DNA of 64,000 nt from positions 322,791-386,790 of the forward strand of contig NW_004624779.1 of the NCBI RefSeq assembly GCF_000247695.1, read 5' to 3'. Positions 21,781 through 34,500 of the stretch are shown here, one piece after another. The stretch comes from Heterocephalus glaber. Taxonomy: Eukaryota; Chordata; Mammalia; Rodentia; Bathyergidae. The stretch's first letter is position 1; the number at the start of each line of letters is the position of its first letter. Under the pieces are notes generated by a model that did no database searches, was not told the origin of the DNA, and was given only the letters and a program-made list of their open reading frames with translations. The position numbers and the translations under genes are program-made.

Positions 21781-22828
21781 TAGTCAATGTGGTTATATGA
21801 TTTTCTCCATGGATTGTTAAGAGCTTAGGAAAAGATATTGAATAAAATATTTAAAATGTAGTTTGGTTACCTTTGACTGACAATATTAGCAAAATGCTAG
21901 CTAAGCAGAGAGCACCTTGAGTAACTAAATAAAAATCAAGAAGTGATAAGATACACACAAATACTTACACATGGTGACTTATAATGTAATGAACTAGGAA
22001 TAATACCATACCACACACTATTAATATTAATGATGATAAGGCTGATATTATCATTGTGCCTTTTGCTAGGCATATAGTTCTTCTCAAGAAGACTCCTAGG
22101 AATTTTAGTTAGAAAATTAGCAAAATACTAGCTTACAAAATGTTATGATAGTGAAATGTCTATGATGTGATAATTTCTGTAACTTTACTGACTAGGAAAG
22201 AGGAAATTAATGGAGAGCTCAAAACATCAACTCTGCATCAAATTTAAATAAATATAGTAGCCTTTTGATCTTAAATTGCTATTTAATGTTTTTGAACTTG
22301 TTTTGTTACCTGAAATATTAGGATTTTGATACCTAGGCTTCAGCATTTTTGTAAGATTAAAAACAACGTAGTGATAGCATCTAATCACCTATAATGGAAA
22401 AAGCTCCAAATAATTAATGGTTACTGAGAGCACTCTGTTATTTTCTGATACAGATTGAACATATATAAATAAATTCATGAATACTAAAGCTGAAATCTCT
22501 AATTTTATTCAGTAGCGTCCTGGTTGCTATTTTGCTCCTTGAAAATATTCTAATGATATAAGCAAGTTGGATTCTATTATTTGAATAAGTTCTGTAAAGT
22601 GCTAAATATCCGTTTCATCTATACATCATTCTTTAATATTGCAGCTGCAATAGAAAATCTTATTTGTATACTCCTGATTTATTTCTACTCTTAAATATCA
22701 AGAAGGTATTTTCTAAAAATATGTTGATATTCGTGATGTTTTACAAGCTTTATCTCAATGAACCATGAATCTGCAGGTCAAAGAGATAAGGAAGAATCAT
22801 ACATAGAACTGTAGAGCAAGGGGATAGT
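21781..22828. other. AT-rich unassigned sequence
   Basis: No gene or repeat recognised. Confidence 0.45.
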
Positions 22829-22912
22829 TTGGGGATGCAGCTCAGTGGTAGAATGGTTGGCTAAAATGTGGGAGTCCTTGGGTTTAATCGCCAATACTGG
22901 AGGAAAAACAGA
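22829..22912 (+). mobile_element. ID-type SINE, diverged
   Basis: TTGGGGATGCAGCTCAGTGG, then TAGAATGGTTGGCTAAAATG and TGGGTTTAATCGCCAATACT, follow the ID consensus layout (A box GCAGCTCAGTGG, B box GGGTTTAATCG). It has a degraded A-rich end and no clear target-site duplication. Older than the copy at 6931. Confidence 0.8.
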
Positions 22913-23477
22913 TTAATTTGATGAACAGACAGAAGACTCAATTGAGTCAATAAAGCAATCAAGGAGGAATTGGTTCCACTGTGGTTAAATGTACACTGGA
23001 AAAGACAAGCATTGGACCTTCAAAATGAAGCAGAAAGAAAAGTACTGGGAGCATGTTATAAGAATTGAAACAAAACATTTTTTCCCAAGAGTTTCGAGGG
23101 ACATTTGGTATTTGAAATGAATTGGAGATAGACAAAGTGCAAAGGCAAGTCTGAAAGTGTCCTTATTATTAATTGCTGATGCAGCCTTTGGCAGATAACA
23201 GACTTAAGTTTGAGAAAGCAAATCAATTTATTATTATCAATGGATTATGAGTTTTGAGGAATAATTTATAATTTATATGAAAGGCCATTTTAATGATTAT
23301 AATTTGTACTTTAGTGAATAGACAGAAAGGCATTAATCAAGTGGTGAAGTCAGCAGTACAACTTCCTTTTAACATGAAAAATAAAGCTGTTCATTATTAA
23401 TCTTTATAAAGAATGACCAGAAATCAATATCGTACTTGGTAGTGAGAGGGAAAAATATTGGTCAAATATAGGGTGGC
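22913..23477. other. Unassigned sequence
   Basis: No feature recognised. Confidence 0.4.
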
Positions 23478-23880
23478 CCAGTTATCTATTGCTGCATGAA
23501 AAATATACATTAAATGTGGAGGCATACAACAATGACCATCTTATTATGCCTGTTGCTCTGTGAAGAACCAATATTCATGGAGAGGATGGGTGAAATGATA
23601 ATGTGTAATATCCTGAGCTCGGAGGACACGGAGGCTAACAGTAAGTTCATGGATGAGGCAAAACTCATCTGAAAACAACGTGCAGATCTAGAGGCTGACT
23701 GGCAGCCTTCCTTAGAGTTGTCAGATGATACACATCGTGGCCCTCTGCTTGCCCCCTGCTTGCTGCCAGAGGTGAATTCCCACAGCTGCTTCAGGATGAA
23801 GCTGACTCACATTTTGTGACGTTGCCTCAAGGAGCAGGGAGGGCATAACCTCACCTTCATAAGGAAGAAGGACATAACAC
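23478..23880 (-). mobile_element. Probable LTR or MER-type relic
   Basis: Opens GTTATCTATTGCTGCATGAA, then AGGCATACAACAATGACCAT and a GC-richer body ending GGAGCAGGGAGGGCATAACC. The opening resembles a common mammalian repeat edge ('tatctattgctgc..aacaa'). The family is not certain. Confidence 0.4.
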
Positions 23881-24494
23881 TAATAAGTTTGTAGAGATTT
23901 TTGAAAATATAATCTGTTAAATATGGAGATGGGCACTATCAGTTTTGCTGAGCATCTGTTTCTGGAGTCTATTACAAATAGATGAGGACATGAATTTCTG
24001 ACTTCTGTATTCTTCAGCATTTTTGTGTAGTGTTCTTTATTACAATTTTACTGTCTTGTTTACAACTAGTTAAGTGTATTCTTAAAATGGGAGCTATTAG
24101 AGGAGGGTTTGGAGAATGATCTCTGGGTGGGAAAAGATGACCTCCCTTATTTCTGTGACCAGTTATTTGCTTGGCATTATTATGATGTGTATAATATATC
24201 TGTGCAATTTTTCCCTGTGTTAAATATTTTTGTAAGATGAGCAATGTCTCCATATACATTTTTTGCAAAGAAAATGTTATGCAATATATTTTAGGGGACA
24301 TTTGAATTTCAATTAGATTTTGAAAGCCAGAGAATTTTTTAGTATACTCAGATGACCCAGATTACTTAATAGTTTATGAAACTTTAGACATAGTCCAAAG
24401 AGACAATAATTTAAGAACATGTTAGCTTTCTAACCATAACATTTTTAATTAAAAGCCATCTACATTTTAAAACAGTGTTAGGGGCCCCACCCAC
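23881..24494. other. Unassigned sequence
   Basis: A 95-codon minus frame (24301-24014) has no recognisable family and typical intergenic composition. Nothing else seen. Confidence 0.4.
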
Positions 24495-24650
24495 CTTATC
24501 AAAGAGGAAAAAATAACTGTCCTAATAAGGTTGAATAGTTAATCCAAAAGGGAAATGACAACTTAGTAACAAAGGCAAGATTAGAACACAGGTTTTCTGA
24601 TTTCTGTTTTAAGTCTACCAGAGCTTCAGTGTTTATACCCTTTTTATGCT
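24495..24650 (+). mobile_element. MIR SINE fragment
   Basis: AAGAGGAAAAAATAACTGTC, AAATGACAACTTAGTAACAA, GGCAAGATTAGAACACAGGT and TTTCTGATTTC correspond to the MIR 3' half in sense orientation. Confidence 0.55.
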
Positions 24651-25734
24651 GCATATAATCATGCTGGACTTGAAGGTTCAGCTGAACTTGATGTAATAGT
24701 TACTGGTTATCTTTTATGCAAATCTATTCATAGATTTTTTTCAAGTTTTAATGAAATTATATTGATTATGTGATATATACATTGCACATTATAAAGAAAA
24801 TAGCTTTGTATATCCAGATTCCTGATATTAAATAGCACAATTATTTGAGAATGCAGTTAAGATTTCTCCCTAAACCAAATTAGGCTTTCATATTCATAAA
24901 CCATCATTGAGTTCCATGTTAATTGAAACCAGCAGCATTTGGCTTTCATTTCTTGAACTCAATTGAATGAGTCTACTACGTGAATATTTCTTTCAGTATT
25001 TGAACAATTTTGTAACTGATGACCAGGTACATAAGCTTTTTAAAATTGTTTTAATGAAAGATTATTCAGTAAAGTTCAATGCAGTAGGACTAAATGTTCT
25101 CCTCTTGATGTAGAATAATTATAACATGGTTATTCATATTGGAAAACATTTTTCATTTGTAAGCATGAAGTTAGCACTGGCATATAAAAACAGTTTAGAC
25201 CACCATAAGAACCTAGAAGAAATGACTCACTTTTCTTGAAAGATAGAGCAGAGAAAGTAATAACCAAATAACTTTCCAAGTCCCTTTGCCATGGAAATTT
25301 ACTTTCCTTAGGAGGATTTTACCAATCAGTTATTGTCCCCTACACTGGAAGAGGAAAAATATTCTATACATTGACAAGAGAAAACATCTTCTAAGGCCAT
25401 AAAGGAGAATCATTGGAGAAATGTCCTATATTCAGCATGAACTTTTTTCAAAAATCTTATAAATTTATTACATCTGGTGATATTAGAAAAGAATAATATT
25501 TTAATTATGCCATTAAAACTCAAGTTTGCTACTGCATAAGTTGAACAACATATAAAGTTTTAAAGATAGTAGGTCTTGGGGTTGTGATAGAAAGTTAAAG
25601 TCAACAGAAATCTCTAAAGCTATTAAGACTCCTATTTGAAGTAACAAAACTGTGTTCCAGAGATTTAAAATACATTATTCCAGGTCATTTTTACTTAGTC
25701 TGAGTCAGGACCAGGTGCTACCCAAAAAGGGATT
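24651..25734. other. AT-rich unassigned sequence
   Basis: No feature recognised. Confidence 0.45.
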
Positions 25735-26215
25735 TTTAGAAAAATTTTATTGGTACCTTTTAGGTATACATGATAACATTCATCACAGGAAATTTGTACC
25801 TGTAAATGATACATCTTGCTTCTTTTTTTCCCACTCTCCTCCCCTCCCTTCAACCCCTCTTTCCTTCCTTTTTTGTAGAAGCTTTGTTTTCATTTTCTTT
25901 CCTTGTCCCTTCTTTCCTTCTGCCCCTTCACCCCTCCCTTATTCCCTTTCTCAATTGAGCATTTTCTTCCTATTTTCCAATATTTTTTATACCTTTGGTC
26001 CTTATTTTATACTTTTGGTTTCTCACACTAGAGAAACAATGCAGTATTTAAACATTTGTGTCTGATTTGTTTCACTTTGGAGTATGGTTTCAAGGTGCAT
26101 CCATTTAGCGAGAAATGTCTCAAGTGTATTCTTCTTTATGGAAAATTGCATTATTTTTCAAGGAAATCGTATAACTACATACAAACAGACACAGTCTGTT
26201 TTGTCTATAAAACCA
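25735..26215 (-). mobile_element. L1 3' end (ORF2 tail and 3' UTR)
   Basis: The left edge ATTTTTAGAAAAATTTTATT is the reversed poly(A) end. It is followed by TGATAACATTCATCACAGGA, a pyrimidine-rich CTCCTCCCCTCCCTTC tract (the reversed G-rich L1 3' UTR), then AGAGAAACAATGCAGTATTT, TTCACTTTGGAGTATGGTTT and CAAGGTGCATCCATTTAGC, which is the reversed end of L1. The 137-codon plus-strand frame at 25652-26065 is only a reading of this antisense DNA. Confidence 0.78.
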
Positions 26216-27888
26216 TTAAACTTACTTCATTTGTTCAATGAAATTATGGAGAAAAGCAAATTTTGATATTTTGATTGTAGATATAAATGATGAATCAAGA
26301 CAAAAAAGGAATGAATATTTTAAATGTAAAATAAATGTATTTTGACAATCAGGGAGGAATAGGATTAAAAGATTTTTGTAAAAAATATCTGTAGAATGTT
26401 TTTCAAGAGGTATAAAATATCTAAAACAACCTGAAAGAAGCAGAACCACTTTGTCAAAGAGAAAAGATTATTTGCACTATGCAAAAAGAACAAAATATGC
26501 TCATTGGGAGATTTTAAATGATACTGACATCCCGTTGGAAATACGATGTGAAGAAAAACTTTACAAAGGCGAAGTTATAAAGGTGTGCAAAGAAAAGTGA
26601 GTCATGGGCAAACTATAGGAAGGCATATATATGTACCAAAAAATAAGTCAACTAGGAGCATTGATTATAAAAGAATGAAAAATAACAAAGACTGAAATAA
26701 CAATATTTTGGCCAACCAAACATATTTATGACCGTGTGCGGGAGTCTGCTCTCATGAACATAGGCAATTCAGAGAAAATCATGCGTATTTGATTTAAAAG
26801 AAAAAATGAACATGGAATTTAAAAATAACTTGAATTTAGTAGAATACATTCAGGATTTTAAGATATTTAATTGAAGAGAAATAACTTGGAATTCATATTT
26901 TATATCCTTAAAAAGTAGCATTTTATTTGTTGAAAGCACACATAGGAGCCATTTGTGACTCTACACTTAAGACATATGTGACTATATTTATACTGTTAAA
27001 TGAATCTCCTATCATATAAATGGACTAGCAACTCATTGACTGAATTGGTTTAGTGAATAATCTCTTATTATTTTAATATTGAAATAGTTCTTTCAGACCA
27101 AGAGGTACACAGTCATCTGATTACAATCACTATATTGTCCATTAATATTAATGGAAAAATGGCCTAGATTTTAGTTTTGTATTTGAGGACTTTTGTCTTT
27201 TGTGGTAATAACTGAACTATGTCTTCCTTTATAGCTAAAACTACTGAGGTTGTTTGGCAAAATCCATCTCAGATTTTATACAGTATGGGTTTATATTTCA
27301 TGTGGGCAAATGAAAATGTATAATTTTTCATCTTATATTTATGGGAAGAAAAATGTCTTTCTCTCCTGTGTCTGACTCAGCAGCACTTTTCAGTCTGTTA
27401 CCAGCAGCCACGAAACTGAAGGAAGGCTGATTTCATCGCTTGTGATAGGTATAATTCAGGCTCTTCACAGTTTTTGCCACTAGTTTCTCAGTTTCGCCTC
27501 TTGTTTCTTCCTTTCCCCAGTCTACGTGACACTTCTGCCACATCATTCACTCTTCCCGAACAGGTATTGAATACCTTAATTTGCAGATTCCATAAGTTTC
27601 AATTTAAGAGAACTTTATCCATATTTCCTTTAAAGAAATTATGTGCAAATCATTCATTTAATGTCTGCCTTTTATTATTTTTTTGTTGGTTTAAGAAAAT
27701 ACCTGCCACTTTCTTCTGCATTAGAAACAGACATGTATGAAATTATTCCATAGCTGATGTTCATTCTGATTAATTTATCCCTGTGTTCCAAGTTCCCAGC
27801 ATTATGTCTAAAAGTTAAATTTTTGATAAAAATCTAAATGAAACAACACATTGAATATTCCAAAGATTCATGTAGGATGTTTTTCTTC
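26216..27888. other. AT-rich unassigned sequence
   Basis: No gene or confident repeat. An 88-codon plus frame at 27474-27740 has no recognisable motif. Confidence 0.42.
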
Positions 27889-27981
27889 TACTGTTGCTGC
27901 TGCTACTGAATTTGTGTTCAAATTTAGGACTTTGTGTATATTAGGCAAACATTCAGCCACAGAGCTATTCCTCTGCGTAGG
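27889..27981 (-). mobile_element. ID-type SINE, diverged
   Basis: Reverse complement reads GAGGAATAGCTCTGTGGCTG, AATGTTTGCCTAATATACAC and AAAGTCCTAAATTTGAACAC, with a short CAG/CAA tail. This is the ID SINE layout with degraded A and B boxes. Confidence 0.7.
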
Positions 27982-28689
27982 TTTCCTTGTAAAATACCCT
28001 CAAACCTTAGTTATTTAAAAGAAAATATCAGTCTAAACAAGAGAGAGTACTATAGCTTTCACTGCCTTCTCATCATGGGAGATATTTTCTAAATAGAATT
28101 CGAAAAGGAAATAAATGCTAGCGATCAAGCTACAATCCCAGAACAGCAGGTGGTTTGAATATTTGTTTGAATAAGCAAACATCTTACATTACTCTGACAC
28201 AGATTTAAGTGATGCCTGTAGGAAAAATGACAACTCAAAACAGGAGTATTAAGATAGTCACCCAAGGATATAAATAGGAAGAAGCACATCAATAGAGCAA
28301 AATTCTTTTCAAACCAGTGACAAACATTAAGAGCTAGATCTTTTGTTGAATTACTAATAATACTGCTCATATTGGAGTCTTTATTTAGCTCTTTGATAGG
28401 TGCATTATATATTCTCTTATAATAGAGTTGTTAAATGTAGTATAATATTGAGAAGTTTTTGACCTAAAAATACAGCTTAAATTACCCAGGCAACATTAAA
28501 TGAATCATTTTTTACAAACAGAATTTAATATTAACTGTAAAATAATATGTATTTTATATTGTAAAAAAGAAATAATAAATGGTTCTGCTTCAAAGATTAG
28601 GAAGATATAGAGGTTTTAGTTTTTAATTCTTAAAATTGCATTAAATTCATTCATTCCACACAGTTAAGCTCCAGTGTTTTAGGAAGTAC
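27982..28689. other. AT-rich unassigned sequence
   Basis: Nothing recognised. An 81-codon minus frame (28370-28125) is without family resemblance. Confidence 0.42.
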
Positions 28690-29010
28690 ACTGTATTATT
28701 TTTTGCTGCTACCATAACAATTACTAGAAAATTAACAGCATAAAATGACACTCATTTATCACCTCATAGTTCTTTAAATTGGATGTCCATGTGGGATTAA
28801 TTGGATTTTCTCTTGAGGGTTTCACAAGATGGAATGTAAGGAATCCACCTAGTAGAACTTTGATTTGTTGGTTATGGAAAAGAACCCACTTCCATGTTCC
28901 TTCAGGTTGTTAGGAAAATGGATGAATCCTTTAGTGTCCTATTTGGTATTCTGACTCCCTCTTCTATTACAAGCCAGAGTAAAATCTGTATGACCAGAGC
29001 AGGTCCACAT
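28690..29010 (-). mobile_element. MaLR LTR relic
   Basis: TGTATTATTTTTTGCTGCTA, CCATAACAATTACTAGAAAA, CACTCATTTATCACCTCATA and GTTCTTTAAATTGGATGTCC, then CCACTTCCATGTTCCTTCAG, follow the inverted MLT1 layout (ggctgctataacaa...cacagttctggagg...gtgttccttctgg). Diverged. Confidence 0.6.
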
Positions 29011-29099
29011 GGATGATTTTCTTTTTGCTTAATCCGAAATCAACTGATTATTAGCCTTAATTACATATGTGTCTTTTATCATACAATGTAACACCTACT

Positions 29100-32000
29100 C
29101 TGCCCACTTCATGTGTCAAATACTGGAATAAACTTATGAGCAGAGTCATTAGTCCTCAGTTTTATGAACTTTAAACTCTAATGAAAAAGGAAACTACAAT
29201 AAACTATAAGCCCTTAAGAAAGCATTATACATGTACAAACATATAAATGGAAAACCAACCCAATCTCTAAAGATGATTAAGTGTTCCCACAGAAAATCAC
29301 TTATAAGCTGTATCTTAGAAGAAATTCTATAATTTATCAAGTAATGAAGATGATTGCAAGGTGAGAGTAGAACGATATTTAAAGCAAAATGAATAATGCA
29401 ACAAGACATACTTTGATGGAGGTTTGGTTTGAGCATGAATGACATAGTTTCTATAGTGTGCAGACTGGAAAGTAGTCAAAAGATAGCTGTTACTGAGAGG
29501 TAAGAGAGCAATGGAAAATGTTGAAAGGTTCTAGGCAAGTGTGCTGCTTGTTCAAATGAGATGAGAAAGGACACTTAGCTCCAGTGTCCAAGACAGCTTT
29601 AGAGTATAGTACTTGAGGGGATGGGATCATTTACAAGGCAGCAATGATGATTGCTGTGAACATGGTTGTGGCATAAAGGATGTCCATGAATGGACGCATG
29701 GATGAAATATAGCAAGTTGATGTAAAAGGAGTTGGAAGCTAAATAGACACAAGTGTTAAGGAGAGAAGGAAGGCATTTCTAATGGAGCTACTGGAAGGAT
29801 GATGGACCATTTCCTGAAATAAGGAATTTGGATGGGAAAGCAAGCCCAGGGAAGGATGAGTGGCTCACCCACTGACCAACTGTAAACATGAAAAGTATGA
29901 AGTCTCTAACAGATAGCCTAGTGTAAATATTTGTTACATGGTGGATATATTGTTCTGCAGATTAGATAAAAGAACAGGGCTGAAGACATACAATTGACAA
30001 ACAGTACATAGTATCAGCTGGAGTCACAATAATGAAACCTGTCTCTAGGGAGGATGTGAAGCCCAAGAATAGGAGGGGATCTAAGAGACAGTTGCCAGTC
30101 CATTAACACTCAGGGAACAGTACAAGGAAGAGGTGTGTGTAAAGCATGCTGAGAATAAATAACCTCTCATATCAAACTAAAAAATAAATAGAAAAATTGC
30201 TATTATGGAAAATAGAGAGTGAGAAATTCAAAACTGAGAGATTAGACAACATTTTCAAATGCTGTAGAGGAGTCATGTGAAAGAAAATTGATAAGTGGAT
30301 CACATTTATGACAAAAGACTAGTTTGTGACATTAACAAAGCATGAATGAAAGGTACCTTGTGGGTACACCCCAAACTGAAGTGGACTTGAGAGGATTCCC
30401 TTTCAATTATATTTATTTTATAATTGACATTCTCTAGAAGAACCAATTTCAAATTAAGGCTAAGGGTTGGAAGGATTGTTCAGAAAAGAGTATTGCAATA
30501 GAGGGAAATGTGTTTGTCATAAAATATAGCCACTAGAGAGCACAATGAAATAGTATTGGCTGAGAGCAGAATGGAAGGATATTGCATCATTGGATGAAAA
30601 AAAATATATATATATATTTTAAATGTGAATGGAAATGATGTTAGAAAATCAGATTTGAATCTATAAAAGTCATCAGGATAATGAAGATCTTTACGATGTA
30701 TTGGATTTACTTCACATCAGAATTATAGGATCTATGCAGAAGAAAATCAGTAGATAAAGAGGACAGAATAAGAAGGTCCCTATGGGAGCCTGTAGAAGGA
30801 AGTTTTAGGCCTTTCAGGGTTATGTTGTAAAGTAGAGGACCATTATACTTCTAGAAGAAGGAGAAGAAATTATTCTTCTGGAAGAGGAAGTTGCTAACTG
30901 AAGTCTGGTTTAAGTGAGAGAGGCTCCCAAAAATCTGACTTGTGAATGGTGCTGACACACAGACTTACAGGAATTGGCTGGATAGGAAGGACTGTATAAT
31001 GTGAAATGTTGTTAATACACCTGGAGTCTATAGTAAAGGGACGGGAAAATGGGAAGGGGCAAATATTAAGGCAAGTGAGCTAGAGACAGAACCACACATG
31101 TGAGCATGTAAAAAATTTTATGATGCATCATTTGAAAGTCAAAAAACCAATAGTCTTTGACTCACAGAATAAATACAACATTTGGTTGGTAGGAGTGTAT
31201 AGAATGAAGTGAAAATTCTTGAGACAAATAAAGAAAATTTTAAATATCAGACTAAAATAATTGGTAAAGACTATGATAGAATCAAAATGAATGTATGTGT
31301 GTAGGCTTGTTAGATGCAAAGCACTAGCTATCCACTGAAAGATCAAAGATCTCTACTGAAAGATCAAAGCTGAGCCTTCTTAAAACCTCACATTTATAAG
31401 ACATCCAGCTCTCTGCATTTGTTTATCTCATTCTTTCATGTTCCTAACATATTCAGGTAGATATTCTGGGATTGTGGAGTGGAAAATTTGAGTCGATATG
31501 AGAATATAATGTAGACTCACTATACAAAACACTTTAAGAAAAAGTTTGCAATAAATTTTACCAGAGAAGATTACATGGTAGAGCAGGTATTACCCCTCAC
31601 AGGATGCTCCAAAACAGTAAATAAGAATTCCTCAAAAATAGTAGGTAAGAACGATGCTCAGAAAAATTTATGGTACAACCCTTCAGGCATTCTAAGGAAA
31701 ACACTGGCACCTAGTTTAATCTTGATAGTTTCAGAATGTCTTCCATAATCTGTAAAGACTGTTGGGAGCTATTTTAAGAAAATGCAAAAGGCCAAGCACA
31801 TGAATGGCTTAGCCATGACCTTGTCAGATATGTAGAATCCTGTGAATTTCAGTCCTAGACAAGAGTAGAGAGTCCGGCCACATTCGAATGAAATTTATTC
31901 TCACATGGGTTCCAGATAGCTCTAGACTCCAAAGCCCCTTGAGTCAATAAGTGGCATACTGATCTGCATTAAGAATAAAGTAAAGAAGAGGTATAAGACA

Positions 32001-32590
32001 TTCAAGTGAATGCCCTTGATTAGGAAATGTTACAAGTCTGTGGTTGCAAATGATTCCAGGTAAAATGGGAGTAACAAATATACATTAATTGTGTTGTATT
32101 ATTGATAGTATTCAAGGAGAGGAGCAGAACATATCAGAGTATGCTACATAACAAAAATCACGTTAACATCGGAGAGACGGAGCTAGAGTTCCAGAGAACT
32201 ATTCCAAAGATGTGATGCAATTTAATTTAGAATGAGTAAGTGTTAGAAAAGTAAAAGTGGCATTTGCCTAAGCAGCGACATTATTATCAGAAACATTTTT
32301 GTTCAAAACAAGGATGTAGGTGGTACGGAGAAAGTTTAGGGGACACTGGGAAGACTGTAGGTAAGAAATAATGAAGTCAGTAACAGATTATGTGATAGAA
32401 TGAGATGGGAGAGGGTAAATCTGAGACAGTCCTAAAAAGTTACCTGAGCACAACATGGAGTTCAACAAGATATAGTATTGGAGGTTAAAAATATGACCTC
32501 AGTTGATCACAGCCTGGAATTTCTGACTTTAGCCATTGGCTGGAGACTAGCAACTATTTCTGACCGAAAGAACAAGAGAATGAGCTAGGT
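29100..32590 (+). repeat. Purine-rich ancient interspersed repeat, block 3 left part
   Basis: Opens near 29100 with GTCAAATACTGGAATAAACT, GAGCAGAGTCATTAGTCCTC and AACTTTAAACTCTAATG, comparable to the opening of blocks 1 and 2. It runs for about 3.5 kb of A/G-rich text. Landmarks include CTACTGGAAGGATGATGGAC, GGGATCTAAGAGACAGTTGC, CAAATGCTGTAGAGGAGTCA (30256), GTGGATCACATTTATGAC and AGTTTGTGACATTAACAAAG. Further on are GGAGAGACGGAGCTAGAG (32170) and ATGAGATGGGAGAGGGT (32400). No coding potential. The middle (31100-31900) is least alike and may be a different unit. Confidence 0.45.
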
Positions 32591-32591
32591 T

Positions 32592-34500
32592 TGCATGGGG
32601 GTAAAAAGGGTGTTTTACATAAACGACCCAAAAAGTTCTACCAAAAGAGTTCTAGAATTAATAACCAAATTCAGCAATATAGTAGGATGTAAAATCAGCA
32701 CCAAAAAATCAATTTTGTTACTGTACAAAAAAAATAATGAACTCACTGAGAAAGAAATTAGGAAAACAATACCTTTCATAATAGCCTCAAGAGAAATTAA
32801 ATACTTAGACCTCTACAAAGAAAAAGAATCTGAAAAAAGAGATCAAAGAGGACATCAAAGCAAGTGAGGACGTACCCTGTTTCTGGATAGGCCGAACTAA
32901 TATTGTCAAAATGGCCATATACCTAAAACTGTTACATAAATTTAGTGCAATCTCAGTCAAAATACCAACAGCATTCCTCATAGGACAAGAGAAAACAAAC
33001 CTAAAATTCACAGTGAAACAGAAGAAACCCAGAATAGCAAATGAAGTCCTGGTTAACAAAAGCAAAGCTGGTGGTATCACAATCCCAGATTTAAAGCTAT
33101 ATTACAAACATACAGTGATTAAAAACAGCAAGGTATTGGCACAAAACCAGACATGTGGATCCGTGGAACAGAATAGAGGATGCAGAAACAACCCTTAGCA
33201 CATTCAGCTACCTGACCTTTGACAAAGGGGCCAAAAACATATGCTTTAGGAAAGTTAGCCTCTTTATAAAAAGGTTCCGGGAAAGCTGGCTATACACATG
33301 TATAAGATTAGATCTAGACCTATATCTTTCACCATGTACTAAATTAAAATCAAAATGGATCAGATGTAAATGAAATAACCTGCTGAACAATTAAATAAAT
33401 AGGTAAGTCCCTTGAAGATATAGGCATAGGCAAGGACTTTCTGAACTGAACACTAAATGTGCAAGAAATAACCTGAAGAATAAACAAATCAGATTACATC
33501 ACATTAAGAAGCTTCTGTACAGCAAAGGAAATAATCAACAAAATGAGAAAACCTACAAAATGGTAAAAAAATATTTTCCAGCTGCTCCTTGGACAGAGGA
33601 CTAATAACTAGAATACATAAAGAAATAAAACAAAATTAAATCCTCAATCAAAACTAGGAAACAGAAAAGACACTTCTCAGAAGAAGTACAAATGGCCAAT
33701 AGATACACACACAAAAATGTTCAACCACAATAGCCATTTGAAAAGTGCAAATTAAGACAACACTGAGATTATAACTTGACTCAGAAACAATGAGTATCAT
33801 CAAGAAATCAAATAATAATAAATGCCACCAAGAATGCGTGGAAAAAGGAATACTTCCACATTGTTGGTGGGAATGTAAATTAGTACAACCATTTTGAATA
33901 CTAGTAGGGAGATTCCTCAAAAAATAAAAAGAGAAATTTCATTTGAGTCAGCTATTCCACTGCCAGGCACCTTCTCTAAAGAGTTAAAGACATAATGATA
34001 CATGCACAGCCATGTTTATAGCAACACAACTCATAGTAGCTAGATTTTGGAAGTGGGCTATATGTCCACTGACAGATAAATGGTTGAAGAAAATGTGGTA
34101 TTTTACACAATGGAGTAGTAATCTGCTATAAAGAAGGATAGGCTTTGAGTTATTTGTAGGAAAGTGAATCAATGAAAGTGAATCAATGAAACTGAATGAA
34201 GTGAGGTAATATTAAGTGAAATAAATCAGACATACAAGCTTAAATATTGGATGGTTCCTCTTATATAAGAAACCTGAAGTATAAAATAAGTTAAAGAGTA
34301 AAATAAAAGATAGATAACAGGAAATAGAGAGACAGATCTTTTGCAAAAGAGAAGGGGACCAAGAGATGAAGGCAGAGGGTCAGAGGAGGAGATGTAAAAA
34401 AAAAATAAGATGTGTCCTGTACACACCTTTCCCACAAGGAAAGTAATCATTATATAATGCAAATATGTACTAATAAAAATTTAAAAATTAGTAGTATGGA
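32592..34500 (+). mobile_element. L1 LINE, 5' truncated, ORF2 C-terminus plus 3' UTR
   Basis: A 5'-truncated LINE-1 in sense orientation. Readable ORF2 segments in different frames are VLELITKFSNIVGCKISTKK (32655 region), IIASREIKYLDLYKE, then after a frameshift near 32840 [20 protein letters not shown] (about 32870) and [18 protein letters not shown]. Further on, FDKGAKN and LDLYLSPCTKLKSKWIRCK appear. Downstream come CACATTGTTGGTGGGAATGT, CATGTTTATAGCAACACAAC and AATGTGGTATTTTACACAAT, then a 3' UTR with a G/A-rich stretch. The end at 34410-34500 reads TGTCCTGTACACACC...AATCATTATATAATGC...TAATAAAAATTTAAAAATTA. Several stops and frameshifts are present. A short tandem duplication (two copies of AAAGTGAATCAATG) lies at 34161-34188. 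It splits the purine-rich repeat. Confidence 0.93.
34161..34188. repeat. 14-bp tandem duplication
   Basis: AAAGTGAATCAATG occurs at 34161-34174 and again, identically, at 34175-34188, within the L1 3' region. A third, diverged unit (AAACTGAATGAAG) follows. Confidence 0.9.

Noticed and set aside
25652..26065. 137-codon open frame on +, the longest in the window
   Set aside because: It runs through the reversed 3' UTR of an L1, including its pyrimidine-rich tract, which explains the S/P/F-rich product.
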